Below are positions 20,308 through 29,199 of a stretch of DNA of 62,059 nucleotides, in pieces (the stretch's first letter is position 1; each line of letters opens with the position of its first letter). Source of the DNA: Acidobacteriota bacterium. Its GTDB lineage: Bacteria > Acidobacteriota > Vicinamibacteria > Vicinamibacterales > 2-12-FULL-66-21. The DNA is taken from NCBI GenBank assembly GCA_003222675.1, contig QHWT01000047.1, forward strand, positions 1 through 62,059, written 5' to 3'. The position numbers and the translations under genes were made by a program. The notes under the pieces were generated by a model. The model had not been told where the DNA came from, searched no databases, and was given only the letters and a program-made list of their open reading frames with translations.

Positions 20308-20964
20308 ATGAACAATCCGTTCGACGAAGCTGCCCGGCTCCTCGCGGACGTCGGGCGGCGGTGCGATGCGCGTGGATGGGTCCTCGGCACGAGCGGCAAC
20401 TTCAGCGCGGTGCTCGGCCGCGCGCCGCTGCGCATTGCCATCACGCGAAGCGGAACGCACAAGGGCGACCTGACGGCCGCCGACATCCTCGAGATCGCTG
20501 ATGAAGGGATCGTCGTCAGGGGCACAGGCGTTCCGTCCGCGGAGGCGCGACTCCACCTCGAGATCGTATGCGCCCGGAATGCGGGCGCTGTCCTGCACAC
20601 GCATTCGGTCTGGAGCACGTTCCTCTCGGACCGGTGCGCCGATCGCGGCGGCGTCGCGATCGAAGGCTACGAGATGCTGAAGGGGTTGTCGGGTGTCCTC
20701 ACTCACGAGCATCGGGAATGGATTCCGGTGCTCGACAACGACCAGAACATGGCGCGGCTCGGAGGGGTCGTCCGGGAGCTGCTCGCGGGGTGGCCCGACT
20801 GCCACGCCTTTCTGCTTCGACGTCACGGGCTGTACACGTGGGGCGCCACGCTCCAGGATGCAATCCGTCACGTCGAGATCGTCGAATTCCTGCTCGAGAG
20901 CGTGGCGCGCGCGGAGTACAGCGGCCAGCCGAAGTCAGAGGAGGTTGCACCATGGCGATCGTGA
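20308..20964 (+). CDS. mtnB: Methylthioribulose-1-phosphate dehydratase
   Basis: Methionine salvage enzyme, zinc-dependent class II aldolase fold. From the ATG at 20308 the product has 218 residues. The zinc and substrate motifs are [40 protein letters not shown] and [15 protein letters not shown] at 20281 would add nine residues from the REP array and is less likely. The stop overlaps the mtnD start by 13 bases, and mtnC follows, so the three form one operon. mtnA and mtnK are not in the window. Confidence 0.95.
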   Translation: MNNPFDEAARLLADVGRRCDARGWVLGTSGNFSAVLGRAPLRIAITRSGTHKGDLTAADILEIADEGIVVRGTGVPSAEARLHLEIVCARNAGAVLHTHSVWSTFLSDRCADRGGVAIEGYEMLKGLSGVLTHEHREWIPVLDNDQNMARLGGVVRELLAGWPDCHAFLLRRHGLYTWGATLQDAIRHVEIVEFLLESVARAEYSGQPKSEEVAPWRS

Positions 20965-21530
20965 AGATACCCGCGGAGGACGTGACGCTTCGCGCGGACG
21001 CCGATGTCACCGCGTTTCTCGCCGCGCACGGCATCGAGTACGAGCGATGGCTGCCCGAACACGCCGTCGCAGCGGATGCCTCGTCCGACACGCTCCTCGC
21101 CGCTTACGGACGTGAGATCGACAGGTTGAAAGCGCGCGGCGGGTACGTCACGGCCGATGTCATCGACGTGAAGCCGGACACGCCGAACCTGGACATGATG
21201 CTCGCAAAGTTCAGCCGCGAGCACTTCCACGATGAAGATGAAGTGCGTTTCATCATCGAAGGGCGCGGGCTCTTCCACATCCATCCGCGGACCGGATCGG
21301 TTTTCGCGATCGAAGTCGAAGCCGGCGATCTTATCCGCGTCCCGCGCGGCACGCACCATTGGTTCGACTTGTGCGCCGAACGGCACATCCGCGCGATCCG
21401 ACTGTTCCAGGACGTGTCGGGATGGACGCCGCATTACACCGACAGCGGCGTCGATAAAGGGTTTCAACCCTTGTGCTTCGGGCCGGCTTACGTGCCGGCG
21501 GGATCGCCTGCGATCGACGCCGCAAAGTAG
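20952..21530 (+). CDS. mtnD: Acireductone dioxygenase
   Basis: Cupin metalloenzyme that cleaves acireductone in methionine salvage (Fe form to ketoacid and formate, Ni form off-pathway). The 192-residue product begins [14 protein letters not shown]. Metal ligands are visible as H91, H93 and E97 ([18 protein letters not shown]) and the later His in [11 protein letters not shown]. The ATG at 20952 lies inside the end of mtnB, a strong overlap indicating translational coupling. Longer upstream extensions of the frame are antigenic to mtnB and were rejected. Confidence 0.96.
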   Translation: MAIVKIPAEDVTLRADADVTAFLAAHGIEYERWLPEHAVAADASSDTLLAAYGREIDRLKARGGYVTADVIDVKPDTPNLDMMLAKFSREHFHDEDEVRFIIEGRGLFHIHPRTGSVFAIEVEAGDLIRVPRGTHHWFDLCAERHIRAIRLFQDVSGWTPHYTDSGVDKGFQPLCFGPAYVPAGSPAIDAAK

Positions 21531-21570
21531 GGGCCCCGGCGCCGCCGCAGGCCGTTCGCGAGAACGAAGA

Positions 21571-22293
21571 ATGCCCGCTCCGGCCGTTCACGCCATCATC
21601 CTCGATATCGAAGGCACCACCACGCCAATCGCGTTCGTGACGACGAGGCTGTTTCCGTACGCCCGCACACATCTCACGTCGTACCTGAACTCACATCGGG
21701 CTGCCTGCGCCGATGTCATCGATCGCCTTCGCGCGGAACATCATCAGGAGGCCGACGAGTCCCCGCCGTCGTGGTCCGATGCGCCTGAAGAGGCGCGCAT
21801 CCGGTCGGCTACCGAGTACGTCGACTGGCTGATGGATCGCGATCGCAAGTCGCCGGCGCTCAAAGAGCTGCAGGGCAGGATCTGGAAAGACGGTTACCGC
21901 AGCGGGGAATTGATCGGCGAAGTCTTTCCCGACGTTCCGGTCGCGCTCGGGCGCTGGCACCGGCTGGGGATTCCCGTCGGCATCTTTTCATCCGGCAGCG
22001 TGCTGGCGCAGCAGTTGTTGTTCAGACATTCCGCGGCCGGCGATCTCACGCGATTCCTGCGATGGCACTTCGACACCGCCGTTGGTGCGAAGGGAGAGCC
22101 GGAGAGCTACAGGCGCATTGCGTCCGCTGTCGATGCGGCACCCGAGCAGATCCTGTTCGTTTCCGATATTGTCCGCGAGCTCGATGCGGCGCGCGCGGCA
22201 GGCATGCAGACCCGCCTGTCCGAGCGCCCTGGCAATGCCACCCCGCCGAAGCACCATCATCCCGTCGTTCGAACGTTTGACCAAATCCCGTAG
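21571..22293 (+). CDS. mtnC: Enolase-phosphatase E1
   Basis: Bifunctional HAD-superfamily enzyme converting diketomethylthiopentyl-1-phosphate to acireductone. The 240-residue protein begins MPAPAVHAIILDIEGTTTPI (HAD motif I, DxE form). It continues with FVTTRLFPYAR, the cap region, FSSGSVLAQQLLF (motif II), and EPESYRRIA...ILFVSDIVRELDAARAAG (motif IV). It is 40 bases after mtnD. The stop TAG (22291-22293) is supplied by the outer arm of the REP element that separates it from the convergent permease. Confidence 0.96.
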   Translation: MPAPAVHAIILDIEGTTTPIAFVTTRLFPYARTHLTSYLNSHRAACADVIDRLRAEHHQEADESPPSWSDAPEEARIRSATEYVDWLMDRDRKSPALKELQGRIWKDGYRSGELIGEVFPDVPVALGRWHRLGIPVGIFSSGSVLAQQLLFRHSAAGDLTRFLRWHFDTAVGAKGEPESYRRIASAVDAAPEQILFVSDIVRELDAARAAGMQTRLSERPGNATPPKHHHPVVRTFDQIP

Positions 22294-22349
22294 CGCAGCC
22301 CTTCAGGGCTGCTCGTGTCTGGCGAAGCAGGCCTAAAGGCCTGCGCTAC
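22290..22349. repeat. Double-hairpin REP element supplying both convergent stop codons
   Basis: The outer arms are GTAGCGCAG (22290-22298) and CTGCGCTAC (22341-22349). Inside are two hairpins, GCAGCCCTTCAGGGCTGC (22295-22312) and GCAGGCCTAAAGGCCTGC (22327-22344). The TAG in the left arm ends mtnC and the TAG on the other strand in the right arm ends the permease. It probably also acts as a bidirectional transcript end. Confidence 0.85.
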
Positions 22350-23959
22350 GAATGATCCACCCCTTCTTCCGTCGTCCACTTCGCAGTAATGAACAACAAC
22401 GCCATTGCGGTATAGCCGAACACGAACGGCCAGGCGGGCGACAGCTTCAGAGTCGTGTCCGCGTCGGACCACTGGTAGGAGTGCATCAGGCCGGTCGCTG
22501 ACAGCAGCGCCGCGCAGAGACACCACGTCGCGGCCACGGTCCACCGCCGCTCGATCACGCCAACGACGGCAGCGGACAGCAGCATTGCGGTAAAGAGAAA
22601 TCCCTGTTCGAGCGCGAACGCGCCGGCGATCCAGACGTCGTTCTTCTGAAACTCGGCGACGAGCGCGTCGGTGAAGCCGCGCGCGGGTCCGCCAAGGCCG
22701 GCCGCGCGCAGGCCGTTCTTCGCGAGCAGCGCGCCCCATGCGCCGATGCCCGGCAGCAGGCCGACGACAACGGCGGGGGTGTGCGCCCGCGGCGTGGCAT
22801 CGAATGCCTGCGCGACGATCATCATGCCGATCCACAGCACGATCGCCATTCCGGCATCGATCGGGATCGCCCACGCGATCCAGGCGAGCGTGCCCGTGAG
22901 GCAGATCGCGGTAACGAAGGCGCCGTTCAACATCGAGTATCCCGCGCGCGCGCCAAGCGCCTTCCATCCCGGGTGCCCGATATAGATCGTCGTCGGGAAT
23001 GCCGATCCGAACAGCGCCGCGGCGACGCTGCCGAAGCCGTTGATCGTCAGCGAGCGTCGCGTGTCGTACGGATCGCCCGCGGCTTCCGCGGACTCGATGT
23101 TCTGAAGCGATCCCAGGACGTTGAAGAGGCCCATCGCCACGATCACAGAGAAATACGGCAGGAGATGTCCGCCGCCGATCGCGGCGAGCAGGTCACTGAC
23201 GATCGGCACCGGCACGTGCAGCGCGGCGCCCGACGGACGAGCGCCGACCGGCGCGATTCCCGTGAGCCACGCCAACAACGTGCCGAGCGACACTGCGAGC
23301 ACTCCGCCTGGCAGGCGCCCTTTGAACCGCACGCGGCCGAAATACGTCAGCATCACGATCGCGAGCGTCGTGAGGCCGACGATCGGTCGCGCAAACGTGC
23401 GGAACAGGAAGCCAAGCGAGATGAAGCTCAGTGCTATGCCAGCCAGCGTCGAGAGCAGCGCCGCCCGAGGCGTCGCCTTGCGGACGCGCTCGGCGATCGG
23501 CGCGCATGCGAGCTCGATGACGCCCGAGCAGAACGTCGCGAAGAGGCCGGCCTGCCATGCAACACGCGCGGGATCCGCGGCACCCGCCGCAATCGCGAGC
23601 GCCTTCGCCGGCAGCATGACCAGGAACACGTGCGCGAACAGCGACACGGTGTTGATCCCATACGGCAGCGCGCAGACGTCGGTGCGTCCCGTGCGTTCGG
23701 CCAGGCGCTTCGCCTGCATGGCGTATGCGACATTCCCGAGCAGGATCGAGATCGCCGCCCCCGGCAGGATGTGCCCGTAGACGAGATCCGCGGAGAAGCC
23801 GAGCACGCCGCGGCACAGCGTGTCGATGAGCAGCAGCTGAACGAGGTTGTCGATGGCCAGGCCGAAGAAGCCGTCCACGTCTCCGCGGACAAGCCAAGGC
23901 AATCGTTCATCCCTGATCCCTGATCCTGGATCCCTCATCAACAATCCTGAATCGTTCAT
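22346..23959 (-). CDS. NCS2-type (xanthine/uracil/adenine-like) permease
   Basis: Inner-membrane transporter with about 12-14 hydrophobic helices across 537 residues. It fits the NCS2/AzgA-like group: an early FGLAIDNLVQLLLIDTLC, GHILPGAAISILLGNVAYA, RTDVCALPYGINTVSLFA, a central FSVIVAMGLFNVLGSLQNIESAEAAGD and FPTTIYIGHPGWKALGARAGYS. The likely substrate is a nucleobase, but no specificity residue can be assigned. The first ~18 codons ([18 protein letters not shown]) are written in a GATCCCTGATCC-word repeat, so the true start may be internal, for example a GTG near codon 28. Confidence 0.85.
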   Translation of the reverse strand: MNDSGLLMRDPGSGIRDERLPWLVRGDVDGFFGLAIDNLVQLLLIDTLCRGVLGFSADLVYGHILPGAAISILLGNVAYAMQAKRLAERTGRTDVCALPYGINTVSLFAHVFLVMLPAKALAIAAGAADPARVAWQAGLFATFCSGVIELACAPIAERVRKATPRAALLSTLAGIALSFISLGFLFRTFARPIVGLTTLAIVMLTYFGRVRFKGRLPGGVLAVSLGTLLAWLTGIAPVGARPSGAALHVPVPIVSDLLAAIGGGHLLPYFSVIVAMGLFNVLGSLQNIESAEAAGDPYDTRRSLTINGFGSVAAALFGSAFPTTIYIGHPGWKALGARAGYSMLNGAFVTAICLTGTLAWIAWAIPIDAGMAIVLWIGMMIVAQAFDATPRAHTPAVVVGLLPGIGAWGALLAKNGLRAAGLGGPARGFTDALVAEFQKNDVWIAGAFALEQGFLFTAMLLSAAVVGVIERRWTVAATWCLCAALLSATGLMHSYQWSDADTTLKLSPAWPFVFGYTAMALLFITAKWTTEEGVDHS

Positions 23960-24098
23960 CGTCAGTCTTCAATCCGCGGCGCGGTCAGGGAATTCTGGAT
24001 CAGAATGCCCCATTGATCATCGAGGGCATGATCAAGGATCGGCGATAGGCGATTGCGGATAACGATCAGGGATCCCGGATCAGGGATCAGGGATTGGC
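23900..24098. repeat. GATCCCT / AGGGATC word element between the permease and Gfo/Idh genes
   Basis: The left arm has TTCATCCCTGATCCCTGATCC and GGATCCCTCATC. The right arm has GATCAGGGATCCCGGATCAGG and GATCAGGGATTGGCG. The words have 7-8 nt periods and the arms are complementary. Internal words (TGATCATCGAGG, GCGATAGGCGATTGCGG) also repeat. The arms run into both flanking coding regions. Confidence 0.75.
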
Positions 24099-25055
24099 GA
24101 TTCCGTAGATCGCAGCCTCGAGCCGATTGACCTCGAGACCGATCTCGCCCGTGACGAGCGGAGCGCGCCGCTCGGCGACCGCGGAAATGAAGTCGTCAAC
24201 GAGCGGTTGATGATGGTTGGGATTGGATGGATGGTGCTCGGTCCGCCCGCCCGCAGCATCGCGGACGATCATGGTGCCCATGCCGAGCGCGGGGATTGAG
24301 ATCGTTCCCGAGGTTGCGAAGATTTCCACGCTGTCGCGGCGCTCCGACGGCGCCCACGAGACCGATAACGCGGCGTGCACGCCGGATCGAAATCGGAAGA
24401 GCGCCGTGGCCGTGTCGTCGATGTCGCGATCGATCTTCAACCGGCCGACCCAGGCGGTGACGCCGCAGACATGGCCAAAGAGCCGCAGCAACATCTCGAT
24501 CCGATGGCAACCCATGTCCATCATCGGACCGCCGCCCGCTCGCGCGCGGTCGCCGAGCCATCCGCGCGGATCGTCGACGGCGGGATCGAACGGGGAGAAC
24601 AGCAGCACGTGCGCAATGACAGGCCGTCCGATCTCACCCGACGAAAGAATTTCCTGCACCCGGCGCACGACCGGAAAGAACCCGCGGTAATACGCAATGC
24701 CGAGCGTGACGCCCCGTGTGCGGCACGCGTCGATCATCCGCTGGCACTCGTCGACACTGAGCGCCATCGGCTTCTCGCACAACACGTGCTTGCCCGCTTC
24801 CGCCGCCGCGACCGTCTGCTGGCAGTGCACGTCAGGCGGCGTCGCGATATACACCGCATTCACATCCCGGTCCTGGACCAGATCCTGCCAGCGCGTATAG
24901 GTCCGCTCGACACGGTGCGTCGCGGCGAAGGCCGCAAGCCGCGCCGCGTCGGCACGCGCGATCGCCAGCAGTTCGCTGCCTGCCGCCGTGCGGAGCGCCG
25001 GGGCCACCATCCGGTGCGCAATATCTCCGCAGCCGATTAACCCCCATCGCAGCAC
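24087..25055 (-). CDS. Gfo/Idh/MocA-family oxidoreductase
   Basis: NAD(P)-dependent dehydrogenase of sugar or inositol type, 322 residues. The Rossmann start LRWGLIGCGDIAHRMVAPAL has the GxGxxA pattern. AVYIATPPDVH and the catalytic-region signature KHVLCEKPMALS follow, then the C-terminal beta-sheet domain with MMDMGCHRIEMLLRLFG. Substrate is unknown; family members act on diverse sugars. It lies downstream of radA by 16 bases, so may be cotranscribed with radA, alr and dnaB. Confidence 0.92.
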   Translation of the reverse strand: MLRWGLIGCGDIAHRMVAPALRTAAGSELLAIARADAARLAAFAATHRVERTYTRWQDLVQDRDVNAVYIATPPDVHCQQTVAAAEAGKHVLCEKPMALSVDECQRMIDACRTRGVTLGIAYYRGFFPVVRRVQEILSSGEIGRPVIAHVLLFSPFDPAVDDPRGWLGDRARAGGGPMMDMGCHRIEMLLRLFGHVCGVTAWVGRLKIDRDIDDTATALFRFRSGVHAALSVSWAPSERRDSVEIFATSGTISIPALGMGTMIVRDAAGGRTEHHPSNPNHHQPLVDDFISAVAERRAPLVTGEIGLEVNRLEAAIYGIANP

Positions 25056-25071
25056 GTGTGCAGTCCTCCGA

Positions 25072-26466
25072 TTACCAATCCATCAATTGATCGAGCGCTT
25101 CACCCACTGTCTTGACGGGAATCAGCTCGCAGCCATCCGGCGCTTCGTCGGGAGCACAGTTGCCGAATGGAACGATGATGCGCGTGAAGCCCATTTGCGC
25201 TGCTTCGCGAAGCCGCAACGCCGCCTGGCTGGTTCCGCGGATTTCGCCCGCGAGACCGACTTCACCGAAGACGGCGGTCCCCTGTCGAATCGGTCGATTG
25301 CGCATGCTCGAGGCGACGGCGCCGACGACAGCGAGGTCGGCGGCCGGTTCCTCGATCGTCATGCCACCCGCGACATTGATGAAGACGTCTTCGCCCATCA
25401 AGTTCAGGCCCGCGCGCTTCTCGAGAACGGCGAGCAGCAGCGACAGGCGGTTCTGATCGATGCCGCTCGCCATCCGCCGCGCGTTGCCATACGAACTGGT
25501 GCTGACGAGTGCCTGTACTTCGACCAGCAGCGGTCGCGATCCTTCCATGCAGCACAACACCGCGGAGCCCGGCGCGTTCGCCGGACGCTCCGCGAGAAAC
25601 AACGCCGAAGGATTCGGCACCGCTTTGAGGCCTTTGCCCGTCATCTCGAATACGCCGAGCTCGCTGACGGCTCCGAACCGGTTCTTCACGGCGCGCACGA
25701 CACGATGCGAATGGTGCTTCTCGCCTTCGAAGTACAGCACGGTGTCGACGATGTGCTCGAGCGCTTTCGGACCGGCGAGGTTGCCGTCCTTCGTAACGTG
25801 TCCAACCAGGAACGTCGGGATGTTCTGCCCCTTCGCGGCAAACAGCAGCTGCGTCGCCGCCTCGCGAACTTGCCCGATGCTGCCGGGCGCCGACTGAAAC
25901 TTCAACGAAAAGACCGTCTGCACCGAGTCGATGATGATCAGCGCGGGCCGCAGCCGAGCGATTTCCTCGAGGATCCGTTCGAGACACGTCTCCGCGAGCA
26001 GATACAAGGGCGCGCGCGCGACGCCAAGCCGTTCGCCGCGCGACTTGATCTGGTGCTCGGATTCTTCTCCCGAGCTGTAAAGGACCGGCCCGGTCGTGTT
26101 CGCGAAGTGGGACGCGGCCTGCAGCAGCAGCGTGGACTTGCCGATCCCGGGCTCGCCGCCAATCAGGACCAGCGAACCCGGCACCACTCCGCCGCCAAGA
26201 ACGCGATCGAACTCGCCGATGCCGGTCGAGAGCCGCTCCGATACGACCGTGTCAATTTCTTCGTACAGCCGCGGTCCCGCGGTGGCAGCAAGTGCATACC
26301 TGGACCCGGCGCTCGCCGCCGCAGCGCCCGCGCCCGCAATCGCCGGAACGGGGCGCTCCTCCACGAGCGAGTTCCAGGCGCCGCACTCCGCGCAACGCCC
26401 GAGCCACTTGGAGCTTTGTGCCCCGCATTCCTGGCAGCAGAAGACAGTGATCGACTTACGGCTCAT
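25072..26466 (-). CDS. radA: DNA repair protein RadA
   Basis: RecA-like ATPase that promotes branch migration in recombination. The 464-residue protein has the N-terminal zinc finger (FCCQECG ... GRCAECGAW), Walker A GGEPGIGKST, Walker B region PALIIIDSVQTV, the family-specific KNRFG motif, and a C-terminal Lon-protease-like domain (EDVFINVAGGMTIEEPAADLAV; PIRQGTAVFGEVGLAGEIR). All motifs are intact. It starts three bases after the alr stop. Confidence 0.97.
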   Translation of the reverse strand: MSRKSITVFCCQECGAQSSKWLGRCAECGAWNSLVEERPVPAIAGAGAAAASAGSRYALAATAGPRLYEEIDTVVSERLSTGIGEFDRVLGGGVVPGSLVLIGGEPGIGKSTLLLQAASHFANTTGPVLYSSGEESEHQIKSRGERLGVARAPLYLLAETCLERILEEIARLRPALIIIDSVQTVFSLKFQSAPGSIGQVREAATQLLFAAKGQNIPTFLVGHVTKDGNLAGPKALEHIVDTVLYFEGEKHHSHRVVRAVKNRFGAVSELGVFEMTGKGLKAVPNPSALFLAERPANAPGSAVLCCMEGSRPLLVEVQALVSTSSYGNARRMASGIDQNRLSLLLAVLEKRAGLNLMGEDVFINVAGGMTIEEPAADLAVVGAVASSMRNRPIRQGTAVFGEVGLAGEIRGTSQAALRLREAAQMGFTRIIVPFGNCAPDEAPDGCELIPVKTVGEALDQLMDW

Positions 26467-26469
26467 GAC

Positions 26470-27720
26470 TCATGACCCAGGGTTATATACGCGTTCAATC
26501 CTTGTACCGACTCTGCAGAGCAATTCGTACGGAATGGTGCCAATCGCGGCGGCGATCTCCCGGACGCCGATCGACTCGTTTCCCTGCTCTCCGACGATCA
26601 CGACCTCGTCTCCTGCCGACACCTCCATTCCCGTGACGTCGACCGTCGTCATGTCCATGCACACCGAGCCGACGATCGGGACGCGCCGTCCGCGGACGAG
26701 CATGCAGCCGCGCCCGGCGAGGCGGCGATCCAGACCGTCCGCGTAGCCGGCGGGCACGACCGCGATCGTCGTCGGCCGGTCGACCACCGTCCTGAGGCCG
26801 TAGCCGGTGCCTTCGCCCGGGCGCATGCCTTTCACATGCACGATACGGCTGTGGAGTGACAGGGCAGGTCGCAGCGTCAGCGTGGACGAGAGAGGCGGCG
26901 GAACGACGCCATAAAGAAGGAGGCCGGGGCGGACGAAGTCGTACCAGACACGCTCGTCGCGGAGCAGCGCCGCGCTGTTGGCCGCGTGGCGCCACTTGGG
27001 ATGGATCCCGAGGCCCGCGATCGTCTCGCACGCCTGCTCGAAACGCTTGTGTTGTTGCGCAAACGCCGGATGCTCGGGCTCGTCGGCGGTGGCGAAATGC
27101 GTGTGCACCGCGTCGATCGCAAGATGCGGGCTCGCGGCGATCTCGGGCAGGGTCCGTTCGAGATTGTCGTGCCGGAAGCCGAGGCGGTTCATGCCGGTGT
27201 CGATCTTGAGATGACAGTGGAGCGGTGTGTAACCCGACGACCGGGGTCTGACCCCAGTCGCGGAGGTCGCCGGGGTCTGACCCCGGTCCGGTGTGTAATC
27301 CGACGTCCGGGGTCTGACCCCGGACGCCTTAGTGCCCGGGGTCTGACCCCAGCGCGCGGCGGCCATCGCCAGCGCGCGGGCGGCGGACGGCGTGGAGATC
27401 GTGGGCGTCAGATCGTGCTCGAAAACGCCGTGCAGATCGCTGATACCGAGCGCGCCGAACACGAGGATCGCGATCCGCACGCCCGCCTTGCGCAGGACAA
27501 TGCCTTCTTCGATGTCGGCGCACGCGAGCATCGCGGCGCCCGCGCGCTCGAGCGCGAGTCCTACCTCGCTCGCGCCATGGCCGTACGCGTTGGCTTTGAC
27601 GACGGCGATGATTCGAGGTGCGGGGCGCGGGGTGCGGGGCGACGAAACCAGAGCCGATATCGCACGCAGGTTTGCCTCGATGGCGCCGAGATCGACGATC
27701 GCGCGTGTGTGCCGGACCAC
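26470..27720 (-). CDS. alr: Alanine racemase with repeat-encoded in-frame insertions
   Basis: PLP enzyme making D-alanine for peptidoglycan. The 416-residue frame starts with GTG at 27720, directly after the dnaB stop. The PLP lysine motif AVVKANAYGHG, LKIDTGMNRLGF, and the second-domain GEGTGYGLRTV (catalytic Tyr) and GSVCMDMTTVDVT are present. About 42 residues between ARW and LHCHLKIDTG come from four copies of GGGGTCTGACCCC (27226-27350), reading as GQTPGTKASGVRPRT-type units. A shorter insert (SSPRTPRPAPR, near 27620-27650) precedes the PLP motif. Both keep frame, and the family is normally 360-380 residues. Both inserts sit at surface loops by position. Confidence 0.95.
   Translation of the reverse strand: MVRHTRAIVDLGAIEANLRAISALVSSPRTPRPAPRIIAVVKANAYGHGASEVGLALERAGAAMLACADIEEGIVLRKAGVRIAILVFGALGISDLHGVFEHDLTPTISTPSAARALAMAAARWGQTPGTKASGVRPRTSDYTPDRGQTPATSATGVRPRSSGYTPLHCHLKIDTGMNRLGFRHDNLERTLPEIAASPHLAIDAVHTHFATADEPEHPAFAQQHKRFEQACETIAGLGIHPKWRHAANSAALLRDERVWYDFVRPGLLLYGVVPPPLSSTLTLRPALSLHSRIVHVKGMRPGEGTGYGLRTVVDRPTTIAVVPAGYADGLDRRLAGRGCMLVRGRRVPIVGSVCMDMTTVDVTGMEVSAGDEVVIVGEQGNESIGVREIAAAIGTIPYELLCRVGTRIERVYNPGS
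27226..27350. repeat. Four GGGGTCTGACCCC palindromes inside alr
   Basis: Copies lie at 27243-27255, 27272-27284, 27309-27321 and 27338-27350. Flanking pieces repeat as two ~65-bp units (GGTGTGTAACCCGACGACC and GGTGTGTAATCCGACGTCC). The whole block is in frame in alr. It is a hairpin family distinct from the GTAGG...CCTAC elements. Confidence 0.92.
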
Positions 27721-29064
27721 TTACATCGGCTGGTGGTTTTCGAACTTGGTGAACTGGGTCAGGAACGTCAGGCGCACGCTGCCGATCGGGCCATTGCGGT
27801 GCTTGCCGATGATGATCTCCGCAGTGCCCGCCTCTTCCGGCTTGGTCTCTTCCTTGTCGTAGACCTCGGCGCGATAGATGAACATGACGAGATCGGCGTC
27901 CTGTTCGAGTGCGCCCGATTCCCGGAGGTCGGACAATTGCGGCCGATGGGCGGTCCGCGACTCTGGCGCGCGGCTCAACTGCGAGAGCGCGATGATCGGC
28001 ATGCTCAGCTCCTTCGCCAGAATCTTCACCGAGCGCGAGATCGACGTCAGCTCCTGCTGCCGGCTCTCGAAGCGGCCGCGTCCCTGCATCAACTGGATGT
28101 AGTCGACGATCACCAGGTCCAGCGTGTGCGCGGCGGCAAGCCGGCGGCACTTCGCCCGCATCTCCAACAGCCCGATGCCCGGCGTGTCGTCGATGTAGAT
28201 CGGCAGATCGGCGAGCGTGCCGAGCGCGTGCGACAGCTTGCCGTAGTCCTTTTCCGTCAGATAGCCGGTGCGGAACTTGTGCGCGTCAATCATCGCCTCG
28301 GACGTGAGGAGACGCAGGAACAGCTGTTCCTTCGACATCTCGAGGCTGAAGATGCCGACCGTCTTCCCCTTCTTCGCGGCGTTCTGCGCGACGTTGAGGA
28401 CGAAGCTCGTCTTCCCCATCGCGGGACGCGCCGCGAGGATGATCATGTCCGATGGCTGGAACCCCGCCGTCAGCGCGTCCAGGTCCTGGAAGCCGCTCGG
28501 GACCCCGGTGATCGCATTCCGCTGTTCCTGCAGCTTTTCGATCGTCGCGAAGCTGCTCTGGACCAGGTCGCGCAGCGGCGTGAAGCCGGCGCTGATGCGC
28601 CCTTCCGCGATCTCGAAGATCGCCTTCTCGGCGCCGTCGAGGATCAGGTCGGCGTCTTCCTCCGCCTGGTACGCCTCGGACAGGATCCGATTCGCGGAAT
28701 GAATCAGGTTGCGAAGAGTCGCCTTCTCTTTGACGATGCGCGCATAGTGCTCGATGTTGGCGCTGCGTGGCACGCCGTCTGCCAGCGACGCGATATAGGC
28801 CGGACCCCCGACTTCATCGAGCTCCCCGGCGCGCTGTAATTCTTCCTTAAGCGTGACCAGATCGATGGCATCGCCGCGCTCGCTGAGCACGACCATTTTG
28901 TCGAAGATGCGGCGGTGGGCGTCGCGAAAGAAATCGCGCGCGTCGATGAGTTCGGCGGCGTTGTTGAACGCGTCGTTGTGGATCAGGACTGCGCCGAGAA
29001 CGGATTTCTCGGCTTCGAGATTATGGGGAAGCGTGCGCTCGGGCGCAGTGGCGACTTCGGGCAT
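27721..29064 (-). CDS. dnaB: Replicative DNA helicase
   Basis: Hexameric helicase of the replication fork, 447 residues. The N-terminal domain (LPHNLEAEKSVLGAVLIHNDAF ... RIFDKMVVLSERG) is followed by the linker and the RecA-like C-terminal domain. Walker A is ARPAMGKTSF; Walker B is DLVIVDYIQLM; the C-terminal motifs are ALSQLSRAPE and DLRESGALEQDADLVMFIYR, and IIGKHRNGPIGSVRLTF. No intein. It lies downstream of rplI in the common rpsF-rpsR-rplI-dnaB order. The alr GTG start abuts its stop. Confidence 0.98.
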   Translation of the reverse strand: MPEVATAPERTLPHNLEAEKSVLGAVLIHNDAFNNAAELIDARDFFRDAHRRIFDKMVVLSERGDAIDLVTLKEELQRAGELDEVGGPAYIASLADGVPRSANIEHYARIVKEKATLRNLIHSANRILSEAYQAEEDADLILDGAEKAIFEIAEGRISAGFTPLRDLVQSSFATIEKLQEQRNAITGVPSGFQDLDALTAGFQPSDMIILAARPAMGKTSFVLNVAQNAAKKGKTVGIFSLEMSKEQLFLRLLTSEAMIDAHKFRTGYLTEKDYGKLSHALGTLADLPIYIDDTPGIGLLEMRAKCRRLAAAHTLDLVIVDYIQLMQGRGRFESRQQELTSISRSVKILAKELSMPIIALSQLSRAPESRTAHRPQLSDLRESGALEQDADLVMFIYRAEVYDKEETKPEEAGTAEIIIGKHRNGPIGSVRLTFLTQFTKFENHQPM

Positions 29065-29075
29065 TCGACCGCTAC

Positions 29076-29188
29076 TGATTTGGTGATTGCGATTTGCCGA
29101 CTCAGTAAATTTTTGGGCTTTGGTGATCGAGGATACACGATCACCAAAGCCTGCGGATCACCAAATCATCAAATCCCAGATCACAAAG
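29076..29188. repeat. Inverted repeat of GTGATTTG words in the rplI-dnaB spacer
   Basis: The left arm has TGATTTGGTGATTGCGATTTG. A central perfect hairpin follows (CTTTGGTGATCG ... CGATCACCAAAG). The right arm has GATCACCAAATCATCAAATCC. It uses the same word as 5160-5283 and 30523-30629 with a different centre. Confidence 0.85.
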
Positions 29189-29199
29189 TCGCGAGATCG

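Noticed and set aside
26470-27720. alr as a pseudogene
   Set aside because: Insertions keep the frame and the PLP lysine and catalytic Tyr motifs are intact.
27721-29064. Intein in dnaB
   Set aside because: Length is 447 residues with contiguous helicase motifs; no insert.
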